A DNA stretch of 64,000 nucleotides. Source: CAIJMI01 sp964448085 (lineage in GTDB: Bacteria > Patescibacteriota > Microgenomatia > UBA10105 > UBA927). Shown piece by piece: positions 52,976-60,714 of this stretch. The stretch spans positions 1-64,000 of the forward strand of contig CAYUUX010000001.1 of the NCBI GenBank assembly GCA_964448085.1, read 5' to 3'. The notes below the pieces were generated by a model. It was not told where the DNA came from. It saw nothing but the letters and a program-made list of their open reading frames with translations, and did no database searches. The first letter of the stretch is position 1, and every line of letters starts with the position of its first letter. The translations under genes were made by a program, and so were the position numbers.

Positions 52976-53230
52976 TTAGGGAAAAATTGTCTTGCCGGTT
53001 GCATCCTGTATGGATATTGCCATTACCGGACATCCTTTTGCCGCATGGAGTACCGATTCTTCCGATTCCTGTTCTGCACCCGGCAAAAACACTGCTTTTG
53101 CTTCGCCGTCCAAAACAAACGCTTTGGGAGCGAGTGCTATGCAGGTTGCCGCGCCAATACATAAACTCCTATCAATTGTGACCGTATAGGAACCAATTTT
53201 TTGTGTGGTTTTGGGTGTATCTGTATTCAT
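52976..53230 (-). CDS. Small single-cluster ferredoxin with CxxAxxC motif
   Basis: 84 residues. Cluster region: C24-I-G-A27-A-T-C30 and C67-P-V, with the usual IDRSLC start and APKAFVLD. The second cysteine of CxxCxxC is alanine, leaving three ligands, as in [3Fe-4S] ferredoxins of the CxxAxxC or CxxHxxC kind. It stands directly before korA, so it probably accepts electrons from KOR. TATAAT seven bases before the ATG suggests a separate leaderless promoter for fdx-korA-korB. Confidence 0.84.
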   Translation of the reverse strand: MNTDTPKTTQKIGSYTVTIDRSLCIGAATCIALAPKAFVLDGEAKAVFLPGAEQESEESVLHAAKGCPVMAISIQDATGKTIFP

Positions 53231-53237
53231 GAGGTTT

Positions 53238-53243
53238 ATTATA
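53238..53243 (-). promoter_or_regulatory. Predicted internal -10 for fdx-korA-korB
   Basis: Perfect TATAAT on the minus strand overlapping the sufU stop, 7 bases before the ferredoxin ATG at 53230. The -35 is weak. Confidence 0.42.
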
Positions 53244-53607
53244 CGGTACTTCCCACTGCTTTTTGAAGTACCTCAAGCGGGAGCACTGCACATTTTATTC
53301 GCGACGGCGTTAAATCCGTCTGAAGCAATGTTGTTATGTCTTTTGTTGTCATCTCCATGATATCCTTTTTAGCTTTCCCCTTCACCTGATCCGTCAACAA
53401 AGAGGCGGATGCTTGACTGATCGCACAACCGACTCCTGAAAATCGGATATCGCTCACCTTCCCCGTGCTGTCTAACTGCAGCTCCATGGAAATTTTGTCC
53501 CCACATGCAGAATTAAACAGTGTACTCGTAGCGTCTGGGTTTTTGAGATGTCCGAAGTTATGCGGATGTTTATAGTGTTCCAAGATCAATTCGCGATAGA
53601 TATCCAT
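53239..53607 (-). CDS. sufU: SufU/IscU-type Fe-S assembly protein
   Basis: 122 residues. Metal ligands are C35 and D37 in NSACGDKI, C61 in GVGCAISQASAS, and C106 in IKCAVLP. Sequence around these is SufU-like, but the 18-21 residue insert between the last two cysteines, normal for SufU, is absent (C61 to C106 is 45 residues, like IscU). There is Lys before the last Cys, not His as in IscU. It could take sulfur from SufS and pass it to SufBCD, or act as a scaffold. Linked to sufS by 13 bases. Confidence 0.9.
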   Translation of the reverse strand: MDIYRELILEHYKHPHNFGHLKNPDATSTLFNSACGDKISMELQLDSTGKVSDIRFSGVGCAISQASASLLTDQVKGKAKKDIMEMTTKDITTLLQTDLTPSRIKCAVLPLEVLQKAVGSTV

Positions 53608-53620
53608 ATCGAAGAGCTAT

Positions 53621-54850
53621 TTAAGTAAACATTTTTTGCACTTTTTTGATACCGGTAATCAACGCGTCAATATCTTCTTTTGAAGTATATACATAGAATG
53701 ATGCCCGACACGTTGGACCGATTTCCAAAAATTCATGCAGCGGCATGGCACAATGGTATCCAACGCGGATGCAAATATTATCCTGATCCAGGATTTGCGC
53801 TACATCATGCGGATGCACACCTTTCACTTGAAACGACACTACCCCTCCATGGATATCAGGATCGCTTGGGCCAAACATGGCAACACCCTGCAAATGCGAC
53901 ATCTGCGCCAAAGCGTATGCTGTGAGTTCTTTTTCGTGATTTCGTACTGCTTCCATTCCGATACCTTTCAGGTATGAAATTGCAGCACCCAACCCTATAG
54001 CGCCTTCCATAAAGGGAGTCCCTGCCTCAAATTTGTGCGGCAGTTCGTTAAATATCGTCTCCGTGCTATGGACCTCCCGGATCATATCGCCGCCAAAAAG
54101 AAACGGCGGCATTCTGTTTAGTAGTGACTCTTTTGCCCATAATACACCGATACCGCTTGGACCCAACATCTTATGACCAGAAAACGCAATTGCATCCACT
54201 CCCCACGTTCTGACGTCAACCGGCATGTGTGGAACCGCCTGTGCAGCATCGATAATGACAATACATTCGGGGGCGATTTTCTTAATACGCGTCACGATCT
54301 TAGCAACAGGTGCTATGGTGCCCAATACATTGGATACTGCCGTTAGTGTCACGATTTTTGTCCTGTCATCAACGAGTGTTTCTATATCGTCAAGATCAAG
54401 CGTTCCATCCTTACGGACATTCCACAGTTTCAATAGACCCCCGTATTTGGGAAGCAGCTGTTGCCAAGGAACGAAGTTGGAGTGATGCTCCATGATTGTT
54501 GTTACTACTGTATCGCCTTGTGTTATGAGTAAGGGAATAAGCGTATAGGCAAGAAGATTTAGGGACTCGCTCGTGTTTTTCGTAAACACGATTTCTCTTG
54601 TGGAAAATGCGTTGATGAAAGTAGCAACAATCTCCCGAGCTTTTTCATATGCAGCCGTTGCTTCCTCCGACATGGTATAGATTCCTCGAAACACGTTCGC
54701 GGAAAATTTCTTGTAGTACTCTTCCATTTGATCTATCACTACCTGTGGTTTGAGCGACGTTGCGGTTGAATCAAGATAGATGATAGGTTTTTCCCGAATG
54801 TGCCGTTTTAAAAGCGGAAAATCCTTTTGGATATGCGAAATATCAATCAT
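53621..54850 (-). CDS. sufS: Cysteine desulfurase SufS
   Basis: 409 residues, fold type I PLP enzyme of the SufS (group II) class. The PLP lysine is in AFSGHKMLGPSG; IMEHHSNFVPW and DAAQAVPHM hold the cofactor; the catalytic cysteine is in VGYHCAMPLHEF, with RASFYVYTS at the end. It releases sulfur from cysteine as a persulfide for cluster assembly. The start overlaps the sufD stop by ATGA. Confidence 0.95.
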   Translation of the reverse strand: MIDISHIQKDFPLLKRHIREKPIIYLDSTATSLKPQVVIDQMEEYYKKFSANVFRGIYTMSEEATAAYEKAREIVATFINAFSTREIVFTKNTSESLNLLAYTLIPLLITQGDTVVTTIMEHHSNFVPWQQLLPKYGGLLKLWNVRKDGTLDLDDIETLVDDRTKIVTLTAVSNVLGTIAPVAKIVTRIKKIAPECIVIIDAAQAVPHMPVDVRTWGVDAIAFSGHKMLGPSGIGVLWAKESLLNRMPPFLFGGDMIREVHSTETIFNELPHKFEAGTPFMEGAIGLGAAISYLKGIGMEAVRNHEKELTAYALAQMSHLQGVAMFGPSDPDIHGGVVSFQVKGVHPHDVAQILDQDNICIRVGYHCAMPLHEFLEIGPTCRASFYVYTSKEDIDALITGIKKVQKMFT

Positions 54851-55458
54851 ACGTGAATATATTGATTATATATCATATCCCTTGTTTTTCGATCGGGGAT
54901 ACGATTCACAATATCATCAATAAATCCTTTTATACAAAGCGCTTCCGCACTCCTTTTACTCAGCCCCCTGGTTCCCAGATACCAAATCACGTCCGCAGGT
55001 ATGGAACCTGTCGTGACGGCATGTGTACAACGCACGTCATTGTTGAGTATTTCCAAAACAGGTGAACTTGTCACGGTGTTCCCATCATTTCCGATCATAT
55101 TTTCGTTTTTCTGATATGCATCCGAGCCGCTGGCGCATGTATCGATATAAATGTTGCCCCGAAACACGAAGGTTGCATGTTTTGCGACAAAGGATTTTAT
55201 GAGAAGATTGCTTTGTGTTTTTGGCTTTCTGTGCTGCTGACTGGTAACACAGGTTATCGTTGCGCCATCTTGAGGCAACACCAAACAATAGATGGTTGCT
55301 TTCCCTTCAGGTTCGTCCATCACCACCTGTATGTTCGCTTGAAACGATTTGGCGGAAGTAACGAGAATGGTAATAATGGCATGTTCACTTTTTCCAACCG
55401 TATACGAAAATGACGTATCCGTACTGGTTAAAATTCGTGTGATATGTCGTTCTTTCAT
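54847..55458 (-). CDS. sufD: Short SufD-like protein
   Basis: 203 residues, under half the ~420 of ordinary SufD. The core beta-helix end is kept: VLEILNNDVRCTHAVTTGSI with the conserved Cys/His pair, then LGTRGLSKRSAEALCIKGFIDDIVNRI. The N-terminal domain and most of the beta-helix seem lost. SufD forms the SufBC2D scaffold. Here it could still pair with SufB through the C-terminal strands. Four bases after the sufB stop. Confidence 0.8.
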   Translation of the reverse strand: MKERHITRILTSTDTSFSYTVGKSEHAIITILVTSAKSFQANIQVVMDEPEGKATIYCLVLPQDGATITCVTSQQHRKPKTQSNLLIKSFVAKHATFVFRGNIYIDTCASGSDAYQKNENMIGNDGNTVTSSPVLEILNNDVRCTHAVTTGSIPADVIWYLGTRGLSKRSAEALCIKGFIDDIVNRIPDRKTRDMIYNQYIHV

Positions 55459-55462
55459 ACTG

Positions 55463-56863
55463 TTATCCGATAGATCCCGTCATTTGTACATCCATCAATC
55501 GATTCAATTCCACCGCATACTCCAACGGCAACTCTTTCACTATCGGTTCGATGAAACCGTTGACCACCATGGACATCGCCTGCGACTTATCAATTCCCCG
55601 ACTGGTAATATAAAAAAGCTGTTCATCTGAGACTTTCGATACCGATGCTTCATGTTCAACAACGCTTGTTGCTTCTTGCACCTCTATAGTCGGATAGGTG
55701 TCCGAACGTGACATGGAATCCAGAATTAGTGCATCACAGACAACGTTACTTCGTGCGCGCTTCATATTCTTTGCTACGAAGACACGGCCGCGATATGACG
55801 TTCTCCCTCCACCGGAACTGATTGATTTCGAAATAATCCGCGATGAAGTCTCTGGAGCAAGATGTATTGCCTTACCTCCTGTGTCCTGTATCTGTCCGGC
55901 ACCCGCATAGGCAATCGATAATACCTCCCCTCGGGCTTTTCTCCCAACAAGGTACATCGCCGGATATTTCATTGTCACTTTGCTTCCGATATTGCCGTCT
56001 ACCCATTCCATGACGCCTTCTTCTTCCACACGAGCGCGTTTTGTCACTAAGTTGTATACATTGGTGCTCCAGTTTTGCACGGTGGAATACCGAACACGCG
56101 CGCCTTTTTTCACAAACACCTCAACAACAGCACTGTGCAGGGAATCTGTCGAATAAATTGGCGCTGTACATCCTTCAATGTACTGCACAAAACTTCCTTC
56201 GTCCGCGATAATAAGGGTCCTTTCGAACTGACCCATATTTGCCGCATTGATACGGAAATATGCCTGGAGCGGTAAACCAACAGATACCCCTTTGGGTACA
56301 TAGATAAACGATCCTCCTGACCACACGGCACTATTTAATGCCGCAAATTTGTTGTCTCCAGCCGGAACCAGCGTTCCAAAATACGGACGGACCAGTTCCG
56401 GATAGTTTTTCACTGCCGTATCCATGTCCGTGAAAATGACGCCTTTCTGTCGAAGCGTTTTTTCCACACTTTTGTATACCACCTCCGACTCGTACTGCGC
56501 GGATACTCCGGAAAGGTATTTTTTTTCCATCTCCGGAATACCAATTTTTTCATACGTATCTCGTATGGCATCCGGCAATTCCTCCCACCGCTGCGCCTGT
56601 GTTTTTACCGGACGTAAATAGTAATAAAGATCATTAAATGGCAATTCTGACAATCCGGGACCCCAAGAAGGCATCGATTTTTTGTTAAAAATAGTAAAGC
56701 TTTTTAATCGGTTCTCCCTCATCCAGGCAGCTTCCGCCTTTTGTTCACTCATACTGTAAATAACGGAAGTATCCAATCCTTTCGCAGACTTAAAAATTGC
56801 TGTCTCCGGTTTGTGAAATCCAAATGCGTATGGAGCAGGGACAAATGCTAGTATCTTACTCAT
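55463..56863 (-). CDS. sufB: Fe-S cluster scaffold SufB
   Basis: 466 residues from ATG 56863, overlapping sufC by eight bases; an extension to 56914 is inside sufC. Motifs: WSGGSFIYVPKGVSVGLPLQAYFR, EGCTAPIY, VQNWSTNVYNLVTKR, KSISSGGGRTSYRG, NVVCDALILD with the conserved cysteine and VEHEASVSKVSDEQLFYITSRG with the catalytic Glu. The beta-helix scaffold builds the nascent cluster. Full length, in contrast to the neighbouring SufD. Confidence 0.95.
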   Translation of the reverse strand: MSKILAFVPAPYAFGFHKPETAIFKSAKGLDTSVIYSMSEQKAEAAWMRENRLKSFTIFNKKSMPSWGPGLSELPFNDLYYYLRPVKTQAQRWEELPDAIRDTYEKIGIPEMEKKYLSGVSAQYESEVVYKSVEKTLRQKGVIFTDMDTAVKNYPELVRPYFGTLVPAGDNKFAALNSAVWSGGSFIYVPKGVSVGLPLQAYFRINAANMGQFERTLIIADEGSFVQYIEGCTAPIYSTDSLHSAVVEVFVKKGARVRYSTVQNWSTNVYNLVTKRARVEEEGVMEWVDGNIGSKVTMKYPAMYLVGRKARGEVLSIAYAGAGQIQDTGGKAIHLAPETSSRIISKSISSGGGRTSYRGRVFVAKNMKRARSNVVCDALILDSMSRSDTYPTIEVQEATSVVEHEASVSKVSDEQLFYITSRGIDKSQAMSMVVNGFIEPIVKELPLEYAVELNRLMDVQMTGSIG

Positions 56864-57626
56864 AGCCGTGTTTTTCAATATATCCAACGATATTTGCGCC
56901 ACCGGTATGCACAATTGCCCCCTTCTTGATGACGGTGACTGTATCCGCCGGAAGATATCGTAACAACCGTTGGTAATGCGTGATGAGTATGCATCCTGTA
57001 CCTGATTTTTGAAGCTTTCTGATACCCGCAGCCACGATCTTCAGCGCGTCAACATCAAGACCTGTATCAATCTCATCAAATATTGCATACTCTGGTTGCA
57101 ACATCAGTGCCTGCAACACTTCTATTTTTTTCTTTTCCCCTCCAGAAAATCCGTCGTGTATGCTTCTTTCAAGCAAATTCGGTTCTATATGAAGTAGCGC
57201 GACTATTTCATCCATTGTCTTTTGAAAATCTCCATTAGCCAAACCAGATCCCAACACCTTTGAGGAATGCGTTCGTATGCGCTTCCCTCTTGCGGCTCTT
57301 TCCTGAAAACTCGCGCGTATGATATTTTTTACAGTAACACCGGGAACTGCAACGGGTGATTGGAATGCAAGAAATAGACCAAGCTGTGCTCTTTTGGACG
57401 TTTCCATGTGTATGATATCCTTTTTACCCAATAGCATTCTTCCTTGCGCCACATACCCCGGATGCCCCAAAATCACGTTTGCAAGCGTTGACTTTCCGCT
57501 ACCGTTTGGCCCCATAATCACATGGATTTTCCCTGGAACAAAGGTTACTGATACATCGTTGAGAATGTGTTTTCCTTCGCCGGTTAAAGCCGATACGTGG
57601 AAAAGCGTCAATGATTGTTTTTTCAT
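56856..57626 (-). CDS. sufC: Fe-S assembly ATPase SufC
   Basis: 256 residues. ABC-type ATPase: Walker A GPNGSGKSTLANVI, Q-loop FLAFQSPVAVPGV, signature FSGGEKKKIEVLQ, Walker B YAIFDEIDTGLDVD, H-loop ILITHYQRLL. It powers conformational change of SufB-SufD. Its ATG overlaps the TGA of the Rrf2 gene, so regulator and SUF genes are coupled. Confidence 0.95.
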   Translation of the reverse strand: MKKQSLTLFHVSALTGEGKHILNDVSVTFVPGKIHVIMGPNGSGKSTLANVILGHPGYVAQGRMLLGKKDIIHMETSKRAQLGLFLAFQSPVAVPGVTVKNIIRASFQERAARGKRIRTHSSKVLGSGLANGDFQKTMDEIVALLHIEPNLLERSIHDGFSGGEKKKIEVLQALMLQPEYAIFDEIDTGLDVDALKIVAAGIRKLQKSGTGCILITHYQRLLRYLPADTVTVIKKGAIVHTGGANIVGYIEKHGYE

Positions 57627-58033
57627 ATCTTGTACTCCTTTATGAGTTGATCAAGTGTGACATTGTTGCAATAGTTCAAAAACGTCGTTTCAATCTGCCC
57701 CCTGATGCGGTTTGGTAGACAGTTTGGATGAATCGGGCATGTCCGAGACTTGTGGAGCTGCACGTTAATAATCATTTTTTGGGATTCTAAAGCTTGCAAC
57801 AGTGAAAATATCGAAATTTGATCAGCTGGTTTGGCAAGTGTGTATCCACCACCAATACCCTCTTTGCTGATCACAAGACCTGCTTGCTTGAGAAAACGCG
57901 TTACTTTTTTCAGGAATGCAAACGAGATTCCATGAGTGTTTCCAATGTCTTTCAGCGATTTCCACCTGCCGTCTTGAGAGGCAAGTTCAGCAGCAACAAG
58001 AATGGCAACTTCTTCAGATCGGGTAAGTTTCAT
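57623..58033 (-). CDS. Rrf2-family regulator of the SUF-KOR operon
   Basis: 136 residues. Winged helix at 1-70 (AAELASQDGRWKSLKDIG, SFAFLKKVTRFLKQAGLV, GGGYTLAKP). Three cysteines follow: C99 and C105, with the C-x5-C spacing of IscR, and C122; the third IscR position is not conserved, while H102 is near. It probably holds a Fe-S cluster and reports cluster status. Its ATG lies in a perfect palindrome, so it represses itself and the genes after it (sufC-B-D-S-U). Confidence 0.9.
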   Translation of the reverse strand: MKLTRSEEVAILVAAELASQDGRWKSLKDIGNTHGISFAFLKKVTRFLKQAGLVISKEGIGGGYTLAKPADQISIFSLLQALESQKMIINVQLHKSRTCPIHPNCLPNRIRGQIETTFLNYCNNVTLDQLIKEYKI

Positions 58034-58060
58034 AACTGATACCGATATGGTATCAGTTAT
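58032..58060. promoter_or_regulatory. Perfect 29-base palindrome, probable Rrf2 operator
   Basis: ATAACTGATACC, GATAT, GGTATCAGTTAT: 12-bp arms without mismatch around a 5-base centre. It covers the first bases of the rrf2 start codon and the region just upstream. A possible -35 TTGCAA and -10 TACCAT lie in 58043-58074 on the minus strand, so the operator overlaps the -10. Confidence 0.8.
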
Positions 58061-58078
58061 TGTGTAAATTGCAAGGTA

Positions 58079-58927
58079 TTACAGAGTGTCTCGTATACGA
58101 TCGGTTTTTCCCATAAATACTTCGTATATCCCCTGCATACGCAGAATAAAATATTCTTCGTTGTGGAGTGGATGATTTGCGAAGTCTATAAATCTGTCCA
58201 CATCGATTTTTTGTGTTTCATGACAAAGAAGCGCCTTTCCCTTTAACAGCTTTGTTTCCTTTATATCAATAGCAGTTGTCACAATTTTATCCTTAACACC
58301 GCTCCAAGGCTTCCCATACGACTCTTCCGGGATTACTTTTGTCTTTTTTAAGTACGATGCAACGCGATCCGGCATGCAAACATAATAGAGTTTTGGTTCC
58401 TTTTCTGTATCCGATACATCGCCAAAAGCCCGTAAATATGCGTCTTCCTTCCACATCTTTCCCCTGCCTGTTTTGATCGTACCGGGCTGTTTTAATGAAT
58501 CCAAATGCCGAGCATATTTTTGGAACGCAAACGTTGTCGCATAGCATGTCTTTATGTGATCCGGATGGTTACTAATTCCCGAAGTGTCGTAGGTAACAAC
58601 AATATCAGGCATGAATTCCATCATTTTTTTTATAATTGGATCCTCAAGCGTGCCGGGTGACAATGCCGTTAACCCACCATCCGGTTGACCCAAGAAAGTA
58701 ACGTTTCGAATTCCCAATATCTTTGCGGCAGCTTCCAATTCCTTTTGCCGAAGTGCCCCAAGCGCCTCTCCTTTTGCCCATGTGAATTCACCGTTTTGTC
58801 CGGCCTCGCCGTTGGTTGCCACAACAAGATCGATTGTCCAACCAAGATTTGCGTATTTTGCTATTGTACCGCCAACACTAAATGACTCATCGTCGGGATG
58901 CGCAAACACTAAAAGCATTGTATTCAT
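58079..58927 (-). CDS. PIG-L/LmbE family deacetylase
   Basis: 282 residues. Zinc motif FAHPDDESFSVGGT at the N-terminus and the distal ligand in SGISNHPDHIKT. The catalytic Asp is in the HPDDE. LmbE-type enzymes remove acetyl from GlcNAc-like sugars or related molecules (MshB, BshB, GlcNAc-PI). Substrate unknown here; a thiol cofactor or glycan precursor is possible. It is divergent from the methyltransferase with only 14 bases between the two ATGs. Confidence 0.88.
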   Translation of the reverse strand: MNTMLLVFAHPDDESFSVGGTIAKYANLGWTIDLVVATNGEAGQNGEFTWAKGEALGALRQKELEAAAKILGIRNVTFLGQPDGGLTALSPGTLEDPIIKKMMEFMPDIVVTYDTSGISNHPDHIKTCYATTFAFQKYARHLDSLKQPGTIKTGRGKMWKEDAYLRAFGDVSDTEKEPKLYYVCMPDRVASYLKKTKVIPEESYGKPWSGVKDKIVTTAIDIKETKLLKGKALLCHETQKIDVDRFIDFANHPLHNEEYFILRMQGIYEVFMGKTDRIRDTL

Positions 58928-58941
58928 GGTACAATTCTATC
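58928..58941. promoter_or_regulatory. Overlapping divergent leaderless promoters in 14 bases
   Basis: Plus: TGG-TACAAT (58927-58935), six bases before ATG 58942. Minus: TGA-TAGAAT (plus 58934-58942), six bases before ATG 58927. The -10 boxes share 58934-58935, so only one polymerase can bind at a time. Confidence 0.55.
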
Positions 58942-59820
58942 ATGAATACGATCCCGATCCATGCGGCAACCGATTGGACGGAGTATGCACTTCTTGACAG
59001 CGGCGAAGGAGAAAAGCTGGAACAGTTTGCCGGGTATCGCATGATTCGTCCCGATCCGCGTGCAATTTGGAACCGGTTACACCCTGATTTATGGAACAAA
59101 GCAGATGCGCATTTCATACGAACCGACAGTGAGCATGGTACCTGGAAAATAACCACACCCCCACCGACACCATGGAGACTGCATTACAAAGACATGCAAT
59201 TTGCTCTCCATCCGACCGATTTCAAACATGTTGGTATATTTCCCGAACAATCCACCAATTGGAATTGGATACGCGAGCAATGCCAACACATGAAAACTCC
59301 ACGAGTTTTAAATTTATTTGGCTATACCGGTGCTGCAACAGTTGCAGCAACAAAAGCAGGCGCGCATGTCACCCATGTAGACAGCTCCAAACCATCAATT
59401 ACGTGGGCACACGAAAACTGTGATTTAAACAGTGTTGATCCTTCCCAAACACGGTGGATTGTAGAAGATGTAATGAAGTTTATCTCACGCGAAGAAAAAC
59501 GCGGTAATTCTTATGACGGGATCATACTTGATCCGCCGCGTTTTGGGAGAGGGAATAAAGGAGAAGTATGGAAACTCGCAGAGAATCTCCCCCATCTTTT
59601 ATCATCGGTTTCTCACATTCTTTCTCCAGGACCTTCGTTTGTATTGCTAAACGCATACACCGCAGACCTTTCCGTTTTGGCTCTTTATAATCTCATGTCG
59701 TCTGTATTTTTTGAAACAAAAGATACGTTCACGTTTGGCGAATTAGCGACAAAAGAGAATGGAACGGAGCGGTTTCTTCCACAGGGAGCGTTTGTTCGAT
59801 TACTCCGAAGGGCAAATTGA
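58942..59820 (+). CDS. RlmI/RlmK-like class I SAM methyltransferase
   Basis: 292 residues from ATG 58942; the reading from 58882 begins within the opposite gene and upstream of the promoter. An N-terminal beta region is followed by the Rossmann fold: RVLNLFGYTGAATVAATKAG (SAM loop), VTHVDSSKPSITWA, and the motif IILDPPRFGRG. The family modifies cytosine or guanine of 23S rRNA (RlmI m5C1962, RlmL/K). A PUA domain is lacking. Target base unknown. Confidence 0.82.
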   Translation: MNTIPIHAATDWTEYALLDSGEGEKLEQFAGYRMIRPDPRAIWNRLHPDLWNKADAHFIRTDSEHGTWKITTPPPTPWRLHYKDMQFALHPTDFKHVGIFPEQSTNWNWIREQCQHMKTPRVLNLFGYTGAATVAATKAGAHVTHVDSSKPSITWAHENCDLNSVDPSQTRWIVEDVMKFISREEKRGNSYDGIILDPPRFGRGNKGEVWKLAENLPHLLSSVSHILSPGPSFVLLNAYTADLSVLALYNLMSSVFFETKDTFTFGELATKENGTERFLPQGAFVRLLRRAN

Positions 59821-59840
59821 GTAAAGATTCCAAAGAAACA

Positions 59841-60251
59841 TTAGAGCCATTTCTGAGCAAAGTACGTGATGGTCATACCTGACAGCGCGCCTAGAAGTGG
59901 ACCCCAAATAACCTCAAGGATTGTAATTTCTAACCCCCAATTATTGATCAGTGCGTAATTTACCAATCCGTACACAGTGATCCCCAATATTCCACATGCG
60001 GCACCAATCAACGCGCCTTCTGTAATTTTGGGATGTCCACCGGTTTTATAGAGCACCAAAAACATCGTTACTGCGACTACCAATATTTGGGAAAGAAGAC
60101 CGGGTAGACCCTGAAGCGCCAGCTTGCCGTTTTCCATACGGGCAACGGGGGCAAACCACGCACTGTATTGTTTTCCAAAAATTACCAAATGCCAGAACGC
60201 ATCAATTGCGCTTGTTATCAGAAAGGACAGAAAATACACGAGAAAAATCAT
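59841..60251 (-). CDS. DUF2177-like small membrane protein
   Basis: 136 residues with four hydrophobic helices. SAIDAFWHLVIFGKQY, then GLPGLLSQILVVAVTMFLVLYKT, GALIGAACGILGITVYGLVNYALINNWGLEITILEVIWGPLLG resemble DUF2177, whose role is unknown. GGAGG six to seven bases before ATG 60251. Confidence 0.66.
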   Translation of the reverse strand: MIFLVYFLSFLITSAIDAFWHLVIFGKQYSAWFAPVARMENGKLALQGLPGLLSQILVVAVTMFLVLYKTGGHPKITEGALIGAACGILGITVYGLVNYALINNWGLEITILEVIWGPLLGALSGMTITYFAQKWL

Positions 60252-60298
60252 AGTATTCCCTCCTTAACCTCATGGAGTATACCATACTCGCCCATTCT

Positions 60299-60307
60299 TG
60301 CTATACT
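60299..60307 (+). promoter_or_regulatory. Leaderless extended -10 of the CoA-binding gene
   Basis: TGC-TATACT, eight bases before ATG 60316. No ribosome site; the TTG at 60298 is within the promoter. Confidence 0.5.
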
Positions 60308-60315
60308 TTGTGTGC

Positions 60316-60714
60316 ATGGACATGTCCTTTCTTCGTACAGCAAAAACTATCGCTGTTATCGGTCTTTCCGATATACAAGACAGACCAAGTTATCGGGTTG
60401 CTTCATACCTGCAACAGCATGGGTACAGGATTATTCCCGTCAACCCACATGTACGTTTTGTGTTGCACGAACCAAGTTTCCCTTCCATACAGGCAATACC
60501 AACCAACATACCAATTGATATCGTCGATATATTTAGAAAATCGGAATTTGTTCCCGACATCGTAAGATCGCTGTTACATCGCCAGGAAAAACCAATCATA
60601 TGGATGCAGGAAGGCGTTGTATCCGATGAAGCAAAAAGACTTGCTGAATCCAACAATCTTCCTGTTGTTATGAACCTCTGTATCATGAAGGAACATCAGA
60701 AACTCGATCCATAA
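60316..60714 (+). CDS. CoA-binding domain protein
   Basis: 132 residues from ATG 60316. Rossmann-like fold: KTIAVIGLSDIQDRPSYRVASYLQQHGY, IIPVNPHV, PIDIVDIFRKSEFVPDIV, IIWMQEGVVSDEAKRLAE, and a last conserved NLCIMKEHQKL. This is the small YccU/CoA_binding_2 type, which binds CoA or related dinucleotides; no reaction is known. Its 3' end overlaps that of the convergent M20 gene by 32 bases. Confidence 0.85.
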   Translation: MDMSFLRTAKTIAVIGLSDIQDRPSYRVASYLQQHGYRIIPVNPHVRFVLHEPSFPSIQAIPTNIPIDIVDIFRKSEFVPDIVRSLLHRQEKPIIWMQEGVVSDEAKRLAESNNLPVVMNLCIMKEHQKLDP

